Both the position numbers and the translations under genes were made by a program. A stretch of DNA of 64,000 nt from Dyadobacter fermentans (GTDB lineage: Bacteria; Bacteroidota; Bacteroidia; Cytophagales; Spirosomataceae), in assembly GCF_019924045.1 (NCBI RefSeq), contig NZ_JAHXBN010000012.1, positions 248,001 to 312,000 of the forward strand. Reading direction: 5' to 3'. The notes under the pieces were generated by a model. It ran no database searches. It had not been told where the DNA came from and saw nothing but the letters and a program-made list of their open reading frames with translations. Below, one piece after another: positions 27,489 through 36,400 of the stretch. How positions within the stretch are numbered: position 1 is the stretch's first letter; every line of letters begins with the position of its first letter.

Positions 27489-28442
27489 ATGATGAAAATC
27501 AACACGGGTGTTTCCTTTAAATCTGTACTTTTTTCCACTTTACTCGCATTCGGGCTTATTTCCTGCAATAATGACGACGCCTCCGGCAACCAACCGGCAC
27601 CGGTGACGGTGGATTACCATCTGACGGCTAAAACGCAATTTGTGGAAGCGGGAGGCGTGAAATATGCCTATCGTATTTTGGGCGACCAGGCGGGTACTCC
27701 GCTGGTATTACTGGCGTCGCTCGGCAGTTCGATGGACGACTGGGACCCGGCAATTACCAATGGGCTGGCGCAGAAACATAAAGTGATATTGTTCGACAAC
27801 CGGGGCGTGGGGAGTTCCACGGGACAGGTGCCTGCTACGATTGCGGAAATGGCGACTGACGCCGTTGTGTTTATAAAGGCAATGGGCCTCACAAAAGTAG
27901 ACCTGATGGGGTTTTCGATGGGGGGCTTCATTACCCAGCAAATCCTGCTCACCGAACCGGCGTTGGTCCATAGGGCCATTTTGACGGGCACCGGGCCGAA
28001 GGGAAGCGAAGGGCTTGCAAATCTGCCGAACATCATCGCATCGACTGCCAACCTCACCCCCGAAGAAACCTTCCTGACGTTCGGATTCACCAAATCGGAA
28101 GCAAGCCTGACCGCGGGGAAAGCATCTTACCAGCGCATTCAGCAACGCAAAACCGATCGTGACCAACCTTTGAGCCAACAAGCCGGTGGCGCGCAGCTGA
28201 CGGCGGTACTGGCCTGGGCAAAGCCTGCTCCCCATGCATTGAATGAGCTGAAAGCCATTCAGCAGCCGGTGTTGTTTGTGCAAGGGAAAAATGATGTACC
28301 CGTGCCTGTGATCAATGCCATTAACGCTTCGCAGAGTATCCCTAACGCGAATCTGGTGGTGTACCCCGATGCTGGTCATGCCGCATTCTGCCAGTACGCC
28401 GATCGGTTCGTGCAGGAAGCAGTTGATTTTCTGGCACAGTAA
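27489..28442 (+). CDS. Alpha/beta-hydrolase lipoprotein
   Basis: Predicted lipoprotein of 317 aa (lipobox LISC, Cys at about 26) exposed in the envelope. The rest is an alpha/beta-hydrolase: oxyanion-region GSSMDDWDPAI, then FDNRGVGSSTG, nucleophile Ser near 143 in GFSMGGF, acid probably in QGKNDVPVP and His in YPDAGHAAFCQYADRF. Closest in appearance to non-haem haloperoxidase/esterase-type hydrolases, but the substrate is not inferable. Two consecutive ATG codons (27489, 27492) are equally good starts. A terminator hairpin follows the stop. Confidence 0.87.
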   Translation: MMKINTGVSFKSVLFSTLLAFGLISCNNDDASGNQPAPVTVDYHLTAKTQFVEAGGVKYAYRILGDQAGTPLVLLASLGSSMDDWDPAITNGLAQKHKVILFDNRGVGSSTGQVPATIAEMATDAVVFIKAMGLTKVDLMGFSMGGFITQQILLTEPALVHRAILTGTGPKGSEGLANLPNIIASTANLTPEETFLTFGFTKSEASLTAGKASYQRIQQRKTDRDQPLSQQAGGAQLTAVLAWAKPAPHALNELKAIQQPVLFVQGKNDVPVPVINAINASQSIPNANLVVYPDAGHAAFCQYADRFVQEAVDFLAQ

Positions 28443-28469
28443 AAGCTACTACATTACTTTCGAAGTAGT

Positions 28470-28503
28470 GTGCCGTTCGGACATTTTCCGGGCGGCACTT
28501 TTA
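28470..28503 (+). terminator. Probable rho-independent terminator
   Basis: GTGCCG (28470-28475) pairs with CGGCAC (28493-28498), with extra CGG/CCG pairing inside, followed by TTTT. It lies about 28 bp after the hydrolase stop. Confidence 0.6.
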
Positions 28504-28623
28504 CTTATACACAGCTACTTAGATCCCCGCAGGATAAACGGTATTTTATTTGCTTTGAAATCGGGAAACGGAGCAATACATTTGGTTGAAACAAAGGAAA
28601 TTAATCAACTAAACGACATTTTT

Positions 28624-28839
28624 ATGGGCCCGATAAATTATGAAGAGTTGACCAATTATTTTTCCTGGGCCGTGCTGATTGGAACAGGTAGCTGGGGGGT
28701 ATATTCAGTTGTCAAGGCCTTCTCCATATTTTTCAAGGATGAAGTTACATTCTATAACCCTGAGAACGGCAAGACGATCACATTCAGAAAACATCCTCCC
28801 AAAGATTTTGACAAAGAAATGTTAGATTTTTGGAAATAG
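28624..28839 (+). CDS. Small membrane protein (71 aa), unknown
   Basis: Not recognised. The 71-aa product has one hydrophobic segment (residues about 13-36, WAVLIGTGSWGVYSVVKAF) and a short charged C-terminal tail (FRKHPPKDFDKEM). The base composition is noticeably more A/T-rich than that of surrounding genes. Its TAG stop is followed directly by the ATG of the next gene (28840), so they are almost certainly one operon. The start at 28624 is the first in-frame ATG outside the previous gene; an AT-rich leader precedes it. Two membrane proteins encoded back to back could form a complex; no family evidence supports a specific role. Confidence 0.6.
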   Translation: MGPINYEELTNYFSWAVLIGTGSWGVYSVVKAFSIFFKDEVTFYNPENGKTITFRKHPPKDFDKEMLDFWK

Positions 28840-29199
28840 ATGCATTTACAGAAGAGCAGGAAAAGGAGCCCGGTCAATAAAGCTAACAGTACTGTTACTG
28901 CGGTTGCCTCCTTTTATTCCACACTATTTCTTCAACTTCCGGAATTTGGATTCAAAGGAGTTATCTCCGTTTGTGCGCCCGTTTTCGGGTATCTTACATT
29001 TATTGCCTGGAAATTATTGAGTGCGCATGGGCGCCTGGCTTATTACGAATACGAAGCCAAAAAACACATTACTGAGCTGGAAATCGAGAAAGTGAAACCG
29101 GGATTATGTAATGAGGACGTTCGGGAGATCGAATTGAGAATCAAGAATTACAGGAATGCCATTCACGAGCGGAGAATGATCGTATTGGAAGGAATATGA
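28840..29199 (+). CDS. Small membrane protein (119 aa), unknown
   Basis: Not recognised. The 119-aa product has two hydrophobic segments (about 20-35 and 37-62: PEFGFKGVISVCAPVFGYL, then FIAWKLLS) and a charged C-terminal half that is predicted to be helical or coiled coil (YEYEAKKHITELEIEKVK, EIELRIKNYRNAIHERR). It starts immediately at the end of the preceding 71-aa gene with no gap, and shares its A/T-rich composition. The pair stands alone between the hydrolase and the convergent alcohol dehydrogenase. Possibly a laterally acquired two-component membrane module; this is inference. Confidence 0.65.
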   Translation: MHLQKSRKRSPVNKANSTVTAVASFYSTLFLQLPEFGFKGVISVCAPVFGYLTFIAWKLLSAHGRLAYYEYEAKKHITELEIEKVKPGLCNEDVREIELRIKNYRNAIHERRMIVLEGI

Positions 29200-29245
29200 T
29201 GAGTTTTTGCAACCCCGGCACCGTTCCGGCACCGGGGAGGGGACC

Positions 29246-30286
29246 TTACAAAGTAGCCATATCAATCACAAACCGGTACCGTACATCGCCTTTGAGCATC
29301 CGCGCGTAGGAAGCGGTGATATCTTTGATGTCGATCAGCTCGATGTCGGATACGATGTTGTGCTCGGCACAGAAATCAAGCATCTCCTGCGTTTCGGCTA
29401 TGCCTCCGATACCTGAACCTGCCATACTCCGGCGGCCGGTCAACAGAGAGAATGGCTGCACAGAATAGGGCTCAGTGGGCACACCTACATTGATCAGCGT
29501 TCCGTTCGTGCGAAGAAGCGATAGATAAAGGTCCATGTCGTGCACAGCGGAAACCGTATCTAGGATGAAATCGAAGCTGCCTTTCACGGCTTTTACCTGC
29601 TCAGGATCTGAGGTAACCACGAAATGATGTGCACCAAGGTCTTTTGCGGCCTGCTCCTTCGAAGCAGAGGTGCTAAGCACGGTTACCTCGGCACCAAATG
29701 CAACACCGAATTTTACACCCATGTGGCCAAGGCCGCCGAGGCCAAGTACCGCCAGCTTGTGACCTTTGCCTACTTTCCAGTGGCGTAGCGGGGAATAGGT
29801 AGTGATACCCGCGCACAGCAACGGAGCCGTGGCTGCTAAGGATAGTTTATCGGAAACCGAGAGTACGAATTCTTCGCGTACGACGATGGTATTGGAATAA
29901 CCACCATAGGTAGGTACTCCGCTGCGGTCGAGGTTATTGTAAGTTTGGGTATTGCCTTCGAGGCAGTACTGTTCCAGACCGTCCTTACAGTTCTCGCAAA
30001 CCTGGCACGAATCGACCATACAGCCTACGCCGGCAAGGTCACCCGCTTTAAATTTCTTCACGTGCGCGCCTACCTGCACGACTTTTCCGACAATTTCATG
30101 CCCGGGTACCATCGGGAAAACACCCGGAAACCATTCGTCCTTGATCTGGTGAAGATCGGAGTGGCAAACGCCGCAATAGTGGATTTCGATCTGAACGTCG
30201 TGCGGGCCGACATCCCTTCTTTCAAATTCCCATGGGGCCAGATCAGTCTCGGGTGTTTGGGCTGCGTATGCTTTTGCTTGTATCAT
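29246..30286 (-). CDS. Zinc-dependent alcohol dehydrogenase (YahK-type)
   Basis: Medium-chain NAD(P)-dependent alcohol dehydrogenase of 346 aa, reducing aldehydes (cinnamyl-alcohol/YahK group, usually NADPH-specific). Catalytic zinc ligands are C38 (HYCGVCHSD) and H/E of GHEIVGKV near 63-64; four structural-zinc cysteines lie in VGCMVDSCQVCENCKDG and GLEQYC (about 90-110). The nucleotide-binding motif GLGGLGHMG follows. C-terminal features are typical of the subgroup. A -7 box and a pair of direct repeats lie upstream at 30314-30384, so expression may be under activator control; no regulator gene is adjacent. Confidence 0.92.
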   Translation of the reverse strand: MIQAKAYAAQTPETDLAPWEFERRDVGPHDVQIEIHYCGVCHSDLHQIKDEWFPGVFPMVPGHEIVGKVVQVGAHVKKFKAGDLAGVGCMVDSCQVCENCKDGLEQYCLEGNTQTYNNLDRSGVPTYGGYSNTIVVREEFVLSVSDKLSLAATAPLLCAGITTYSPLRHWKVGKGHKLAVLGLGGLGHMGVKFGVAFGAEVTVLSTSASKEQAAKDLGAHHFVVTSDPEQVKAVKGSFDFILDTVSAVHDMDLYLSLLRTNGTLINVGVPTEPYSVQPFSLLTGRRSMAGSGIGGIAETQEMLDFCAEHNIVSDIELIDIKDITASYARMLKGDVRYRFVIDMATL

Positions 30287-30313
30287 GTCAGAAAAAGGGG
30301 TTTAATACGATCA

Positions 30314-30321
30314 CAAAATTA
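30314..30321 (-). promoter_or_regulatory. -7 box of the alcohol dehydrogenase gene
   Basis: On the minus strand TAATTTTG fits TAnnTTTG and is 28 bp upstream of the ATG. No good -33 box is present, which would fit an activator-dependent promoter. Confidence 0.4.
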
Positions 30322-30349
30322 GCAGGCTGTTTTCTATCGGGATTAATAC

Positions 30350-30384
30350 TTTCAAATCAATGCTTATAGTTTTCAAACAATGCC
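30350..30384 (-). promoter_or_regulatory. Direct repeat, possible activator site
   Basis: TTTCAAATCAATGC (30350-30363) and TTTCAAACAATGCC (30371-30384), written on the plus strand, are near-identical copies spaced 21 bp apart, about two helical turns. They lie upstream of the -7 box of the dehydrogenase gene, in the position of an AraC- or similar activator site. Confidence 0.4.
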
Positions 30385-30641
30385 TTTTACGGCCCGGTTT
30401 TCGCTTACTTTCTTTTTCGTGAGTTGCGGTGATGCGTTCCCCCTTCATTAAAAGAAACCGCGTTTGTATATCTGAAATGATGCGCGATTCGTTTATTAAA
30501 TCATGTTGGCGAGACGTATATATGTAATGCGTTCCTGCGTGTATTCCACTGCGGAACTTAATTTATACATTGCTGCGTTACCGGCTCATAGCGAGTATTT
30601 TAGTGCAACTTAGAACTATTACAACCATTTACAGGCGAAGT
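30385..30641. other. Intergenic region between divergent genes
   Basis: Upstream region shared by the alcohol dehydrogenase (leftwards) and the outer-membrane protein gene (rightwards). Apart from the repeat pair and -7 box listed separately, I see no gene, terminator or clear promoter. Confidence 0.5.
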
Positions 30642-31571
30642 ATGCAATTTCGGAAGCCGGAGGCATTTGCGTTTTTCTTATCCTTGTGGGGCATAAGCAT
30701 GGTATGTTGTGCCCAGAAGCCCGGTTTGCCGGGTATGGCTCCGTCCAAATGGATTACCTTCCGCACGACGCACGCGCCGGGGAAGGTTTACCGCTTCGCG
30801 AACGGAGGCACCAAGACTTTCACCAACGAGGAAATGTATGTGAGGGCATGGCTTCCTGTACTCAATAAAAAGAACTTCGCGGTGGTTCTCGGCCCCAATT
30901 ACCGGGCGGAACAGCTTGAATTCAAGAGCAGTGGAGAGAATCCGGCCAAAAAGTTCGAAGGTTGGAACCTGCGCACATTTGCATTGGACCTTAATTCGTT
31001 TGTGAGGCTGGATAGCACTTCCTGGATTTTACTGACCTCGCATATTAACAAGACGGGTAATTTCGCGATGCTATCCGCCAAGGAAATTCCGCTGAACTAC
31101 ACCGTTTCAGCTTCCTATTTGAAAAGGACCTCTCCCAACAAGGAAATCGGTGCAGGGATCATTTTCAACAAAAGCTACAAATTGACTTTCCTGCCTGTTT
31201 TTGTATTCAACTACAACCTCTCCGAGCAGGAAGGCATCGAAATTATGCTGCCGAAGAAAATGGCCTGGCGGCATAACCTTTCGCCCAACGACCGGCTCTA
31301 TTTCAAAGCAGAGGCCGTTACGCGGACGTATTATCTTAACCGTGTAGCCGAAGGTACGCCCGATGTATGCCGCAGGATTGATGTCGATATGGGCATTTCT
31401 TATAACCGTAAATTCGGGAATTTTGCCGGGGTGGAGGTGTTTGGCGGTTACCGCAAGAATATTTCCAATAAGATGGTGCAAGATGCCGTTCCCGTACGCA
31501 CTTCCGGGTTGGCCGCCACGGTCGAGTTCTATGTCCAGCCGCCTAGTTTCAGGGGCAAATCGCGAAAATAG
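30642..31571 (+). CDS. Outer-membrane beta-barrel protein (DUF6268-like)
   Basis: Exported protein of 309 aa. After a signal peptide (about 24 residues, ending CCAQ) the sequence alternates aromatic and polar residues in barrel strands: FAVVLGPNYRAEQLEF, FALDLNSFVRL, WILLTSHINKTGNF, VSASYLKRTSPNKEIGAGIIFNKSYKLTFLPVFVFNYN and FGNFAGVEVFGGYRKNI. This layout resembles the DUF6268 family of Bacteroidota outer-membrane proteins. Neither substrate nor partner is apparent. The start ATG 30642 is selected for its signal peptide. Confidence 0.7.
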   Translation: MQFRKPEAFAFFLSLWGISMVCCAQKPGLPGMAPSKWITFRTTHAPGKVYRFANGGTKTFTNEEMYVRAWLPVLNKKNFAVVLGPNYRAEQLEFKSSGENPAKKFEGWNLRTFALDLNSFVRLDSTSWILLTSHINKTGNFAMLSAKEIPLNYTVSASYLKRTSPNKEIGAGIIFNKSYKLTFLPVFVFNYNLSEQEGIEIMLPKKMAWRHNLSPNDRLYFKAEAVTRTYYLNRVAEGTPDVCRRIDVDMGISYNRKFGNFAGVEVFGGYRKNISNKMVQDAVPVRTSGLAATVEFYVQPPSFRGKSRK

Positions 31572-31661
31572 GTCTTAACAATATGTTGATTTGAAGCACA
31601 CGGAATTAACTTTTGGGTAAAATCGGCCGGTGTAGTTTTACGCAAACTAACCTGGAAACTG

Positions 31662-32957
31662 ATGAAACCCTTTTTACTTTCCTTTATTTCGGCAGCCGCG
31701 GCCGTTGCGATATTGAATAGCTGCACGGACCACGGTCTTCCCAATGAAACTTATCCCGACAAGGCCGAAGCGCAAAACCCGGCGGTCGTTACGCAGGTAG
31801 GTAATGTAAAAGTATACAATGGTGGTTTCGGGTCGGCTGTGGTGCAGGACCCGAATGACCATATGGTATTTTATCTGCTCACCGACCGCGGTTCCAATAT
31901 CGATGGTACGGTCGCGGATTCCAAAGTATTCGCCGATCCGGGCTTTGCACCGCAAATCGGCAAGTTCCGGCTGATCGGCGGCCAGTTGGTGCTGGAAAAG
32001 ACCATTGAGTTGAAAAACGAGAGCGGGGCGAAGCTGAATGGTCTCCCTAACCCGCCCGGATTCGGCTACACCGGAGAACTGGCGCTGGACGTGAACAGCA
32101 ATACGCTGCCTAACAGCGCCGACGGGCTGGATTCGGAAGGTCTGGCGCTCGCGAAGGACGGTACGTTTTGGGTGAGTGACGAATATGGCCCGCATATTGT
32201 CCATTTCGATGCGAACGGCAAGACAATCGAGCGGATCAATCCATTTGGCAACGGCACGGGCGGTCGCAAAATCCCATTGGTTTTTGCCAAAAGGCGCCCG
32301 AACCGCGGAATGGAAGGGCTTACCATCACACCGGATGGAAAAACGCTCGTCGGTATTATGCAATTCCCGCTGTACAACCCGTCCGCGTCGGATGTGTCGG
32401 GCTCGCTGGTGACGCGTATCCTTAGTTTTGACATTACAACCGGCGTCAGCAAGGAGTATGTCTACCTTATCGACCGCGCCAATTTGCAAGCTAACAGCGA
32501 AATCGTGGCGATAGATAACACGACTTTCCTCGTGCTGGAACGCGACGGTGAATATGCCACCAATGCCAACCGCGCAACGGTGATCAAAAAGGTGTACAAA
32601 ATTGACCTGGGTAATGCCACCGATATTTCCGATCCGGCCAACAGTGTGAATGGCAAGTTGTACGGCGGACTCACCGTGGAACAGTTGAAAACCGCCGCTA
32701 ACCTGTCTGCGAATGGTATCAAACCCGTAACCAAGACGCTTGTAGCGGATTTGATGACCGACATTCCAACGCTCTATCCCCACGATAAAGCCGAAGGCAT
32801 CGCGATTATCAATTCCACCACCATTGCTATTTCCAACGACGACGATTTTGGCGTAGTGGGAGTGGGCGGGGCGTATGCGCAGAAAATCCTGCCGGCAACC
32901 GGCGCGGTCGACCGCAACACGATCTATTTCGTAAAGTTGAAACAGCCACTTTGGTAA
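31662..32957 (+). CDS. Esterase-like activity of phytase family lipoprotein
   Basis: Lipoprotein of 431 aa (lipobox ILNSC, Cys 21) with a single beta-propeller domain of the phytase-esterase-like family (PF13449 type). Family signatures: FYLLTDRGSNIDG near the start, LDSEGLALAKDGTFWVSDEYGPHIVHFDANGK in the middle, GMEGLTITPDGKTLVGIMQ, and the late AEGIAIINSTTIAISNDDDFG. The family was named from an Escherichia coli phytase with esterase-like activity; the physiological substrate is uncertain. A strong terminator follows. It is transcribed alone. Confidence 0.9.
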   Translation: MKPFLLSFISAAAAVAILNSCTDHGLPNETYPDKAEAQNPAVVTQVGNVKVYNGGFGSAVVQDPNDHMVFYLLTDRGSNIDGTVADSKVFADPGFAPQIGKFRLIGGQLVLEKTIELKNESGAKLNGLPNPPGFGYTGELALDVNSNTLPNSADGLDSEGLALAKDGTFWVSDEYGPHIVHFDANGKTIERINPFGNGTGGRKIPLVFAKRRPNRGMEGLTITPDGKTLVGIMQFPLYNPSASDVSGSLVTRILSFDITTGVSKEYVYLIDRANLQANSEIVAIDNTTFLVLERDGEYATNANRATVIKKVYKIDLGNATDISDPANSVNGKLYGGLTVEQLKTAANLSANGIKPVTKTLVADLMTDIPTLYPHDKAEGIAIINSTTIAISNDDDFGVVGVGGAYAQKILPATGAVDRNTIYFVKLKQPLW

Positions 32958-32972
32958 TAAACCGAATTTTCA

Positions 32973-33010
32973 GCGGGTGCGGGGTTTTTGCTCCGCACCC
33001 GCATTTTTTT
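32973..33010 (+). terminator. Strong rho-independent terminator
   Basis: GCGGGTGCGG (32973-32982) pairs perfectly with CCGCACCCGC (32993-33002) and is followed by eight T residues. Confidence 0.9.
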
Positions 33011-33025
33011 TAATACTACATTCAA

Positions 33026-33246
33026 ATGAAACGATTGATACTCCTGGCATTATCGGCCATTGTTGCAAGTACGCTAGCCGTTGCTGCATTTATTATCCCA
33101 GAAAAACCGGATATATCGCTTGTTGCCTCCCACACCATCGACTCGCTCGGCGCTTGGGTTTCACATTCACGGGTAGTTCTTCGAAAGGCATCGCGGTGAC
33201 GTCCTCCCGCAAAAGCAATGTGTATCACGTGCGTGTAAACTGGTGA
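33026..33246 (+). pseudogene. Small secreted protein gene, probably frameshifted
   Basis: From ATG 33026 a signal-peptide-like start reads MKRLILLALSAIVASTLAV and continues PEKPDISLVASHTIDSLG, but the frame ends at TGA 33197-33199 after a Gly/Ala region and 57 residues. In the adjacent frame, from about 33150, a plausible continuation reads GFTFTGSSSKGIAVTSSRKS and stops at 33246. A single-base slip near the GGCGCTTGGG run would join them into one secreted protein of about 73 residues. Either the gene is decayed or the base call is wrong. The family is unknown. It lies just after a terminator, so it must have its own promoter. Confidence 0.5.
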
Positions 33247-33319
33247 TTGGTTATTTCTGATTCTTAAAAATTTCACATTTTCATAATAAACACGTTCGAT
33301 TCACTTAATAGTCTGAAAA

Positions 33320-33327
33320 TACTTTTG
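33320..33327 (+). promoter_or_regulatory. -7 box of the second susC
   Basis: TACTTTTG is an exact match to TAnnTTTG and lies 86 bp before the chosen ATG at 33414. A TTCG at 33295-33298 is at the correct -33 distance but a weak match. Confidence 0.45.
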
Positions 33328-33413
33328 CGCTCGATTTTCGGGTGCGAAACAGAAGGGCTTTAAAGAGGATCGCAGCGTGTTTTCTTGTTTTTGTTAAATT
33401 TTTTAAAACTATT

Positions 33414-36400
33414 ATGAAGAAACTGATACTGCCAATTGTTCCGTTGGTAATGACAGGTATCCTGGTTTTCAGTCCGGGCAGGCATGCAGTAGCTTCCGGT
33501 AAAGGCCGGATGATGTTGGAAAGGCCGGCCCGCGTATTGACCGTGACGGGTAAGGTGGTGGACGAGACCGGTCAGCCGCTGCTCGGTGTGACGGTTTTGG
33601 AAAAAGGTACCAACAAGGGTACCGTAACCGATGCTGCGGGTACGTTCTCGATTGACGCCGGCTCCGGCGCTACGTTGGTTTTTTCATTTGTGGGCTTCAT
33701 CGCGCAGGAAGTGGTGGTTTCGGGCAATGCGCCGCTGGCCGTTACTTTGAAAGAGAATGCGATGATGTTGAACGAGTTTGTAGCGGTAGGTTATTCGACG
33801 ATGCGCAAAAGTGACCTTACCGGCGCAATTTCGAGTGTCAAAGCAAAAGAGTTGAACCTCAGTACGCCCACTGTCGGACAGGCACTGGTAGGTAAAGTGG
33901 CTGGCGTACAGATCTCGCAGGTGAGCGGAGCGCCTTATGTGGGTACGAAGATCCGCGTGCGCGGCGTGGGGTCGGTGAACGCGAGTTCGGACCCATTGTA
34001 TGTGATTGACGGCTATCCGGCTGGTAACGATGTTTTCATTAACCCGAATGACATTGAGTCGATCGATATCCTCAAGGATGCGGCGTCGGCGGCTATTTAC
34101 GGCTCCCGGGCTGCGGGTGGGGTGGTGCTGATCACCACCAAAAGAGGTAAGGAAGGCAAAGGCCGGCTGGAATATGAATACCAGTTTGGTGTGAACCAGC
34201 TCAGCAAAAAGGTCGATCTTTTGAATGCTTCCGAATTTGGCCAACTGATGATCGACGGCCGCAATGCGAGCTACCGCGACCTGATGGTAAATGGGGGCAA
34301 GACCTGGAACGACGGCATGTACTCCGACGACAATGCAACCCGTATCAAAAACGTGGGTAATGCGGGTTCGGTAAGCATTCCGACCGATTTGTACGATTTC
34401 GCCAACCAAAAGCTCATCACTCCCAAATACGATACCGACTGGCAGGATGAACTTTACCGCAATGCACCGGTACACCGTCATAATATCTCGTTTTCGGGTG
34501 GAAAGAACGGCTTGCGGTATGCGATCAGCGGTGGACAGCTCAATCAACAGGGAATTATTCTGAGCACCGGTCAGCACCGGACCAATTTCCGGACGAACCT
34601 GGATGCTGATGTGAACAAGAAGCTGAAAGTAGGGGCGAACCTTGCATTTACCTATAATACCAATCGCGAGGTGCAGGAAGGCCGTTTCGACAAAGGGCCG
34701 ATCCTCGGTGCATTGATCTACATGCCGATTTTCAAGGCCTACAATGAAGATGGAAGTCTGGCAAAAAATGAGGCAGCCTCGCTGAGCTCGGCTTATGGTT
34801 ATCAATCGATCGAAAACCCGGTAGCATTGGCGACCGAAACGCATATTAACCGCAGAGGTCAGCGTGGCACGTTCAGCGGTTTCGCGACTTATGAGATTAT
34901 TCCCGACCTGAATTTCAAGGTCAACCTCGGTTTGCAGACCTATAATGAGAAGTACGAGTTCTATGCTCCTACCAGCCTGAGCAGCGGAGCGAATCCTCCG
35001 GGATCACCGCAAGCGATTGCCGCTGCAAATGCGGTATCGCAGATGACCACGCAAATGGACAAGCTGGCGGAGTTTACATTGAACTACAAAAAACAACTAG
35101 GTAAGCACAGTATCGATGGTTTGGTGGGTTATACGGCCCAGGAAAATAACCGTGACATTGTTTCGGTGACCGCTCGCGGATTCTCCAACGACCGCATCGA
35201 GGAAATTACCGGGAAGGGTGCGGATGCAACCCTTTTCGCACTGAATACCGGAACCGACCAAACCGGCAAAGTGAACTGGACGCTGCTATCATACCTGGCG
35301 CGGGCGGCGTACAATTATGACGGCAAATATTACCTGACAGCCACTTTCCGTACCGATGGCTCCTCACGTTTCGGCCCGAACAACCGCTGGGGTAACTTCC
35401 CTTCGGTGTCTGCAGGCTGGAATATTTCCAATGAGGAATTCTACAAAAATGCATTAGGCAATACTTCTACACTTAAACTGCGCGCAAGTTGGGGGTTGAG
35501 CGGTAATAACAACATCGGTAATTACAACTTCCTCCAAACCATGGCGGCTCCCGGCGGTGTGGTATACGGAAACGGTTCGGTTAATACCGCATTATGGGCG
35601 ACGGGTATCAAAGACCTGAACCTCGGCTGGGAGTCGACCTCGCAGTACAACTTCGGTGCTGACCTTGGTTTGTTTAACGATCGTTTGTCGATCATGGCAA
35701 ACTACTACATCAGCCGGTCGTTCAACCTGTTGTTCAACCAGCCGCTGTCGGCGATTTCCGGTGCTTCGACGATCCTGACCAACCTCAGAAATTCGAAAGT
35801 ACAGAATAAGGGTATCGATCTTCAAGTGGACGCCCGCGTGATCTCGACCAAGGATTTTGATCTCAACATTGCCGGGAATATTTCGGTGAACCGCAACAAA
35901 GTACTCGATATGGGTGGTGCCAGCACGATTATTACCAACGGTGCTGAGCGCTCGTACCTGACGCACATCACGCAGGAGGGCCAGCCGATCGGGATGTTCT
36001 ATGGTTTCAAGGTGAAAGGAATGGTGCGTGAGAAGGATATGGAGAATATTGCTGCTGATAATGCGGTTTACAATTCTTCCACGCAGTCGTTCCCGGCCGG
36101 GTATCAACTCAAAGGGCCGGCGCGCTCTACGGCTTCTACCAACCCGCTTCGCCCAGGTGACTTGTATTTCGAAGACGTGAACAACGATGGTGTTGTAAAC
36201 GATGCCGATAAGCGGGTGATCGGTTCGCCGCACGCGAAATTCACTTACGGTTTCGCGATTACCGCCAGCTACAAAAACTTCGATTTCAGTTCGTCATTCA
36301 ACGGAACCTATGGCAATAAGGTGCTCGACGGACAGGATTACTACCTCTACAATATGGAAGGCTCGGGTAACCAGTATGCCAAAGTAGCTAACCGTTACCG

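Noticed and set aside
28315..28623. Upstream extension of the 71-aa membrane-protein frame
   Set aside because: The first part overlaps the alpha/beta-hydrolase gene out of frame and its terminator; ATG 28624 is the first plausible start.
31674..32783. Open reading frame of 369 codons on the minus strand
   Set aside because: Antisense to the phytase-esterase-like gene, with Arg/Val/His-rich composition typical of shadow frames.
33684..34844. Open reading frame of 386 codons on the minus strand
   Set aside because: Antisense to the second susC gene, without motif or start context.
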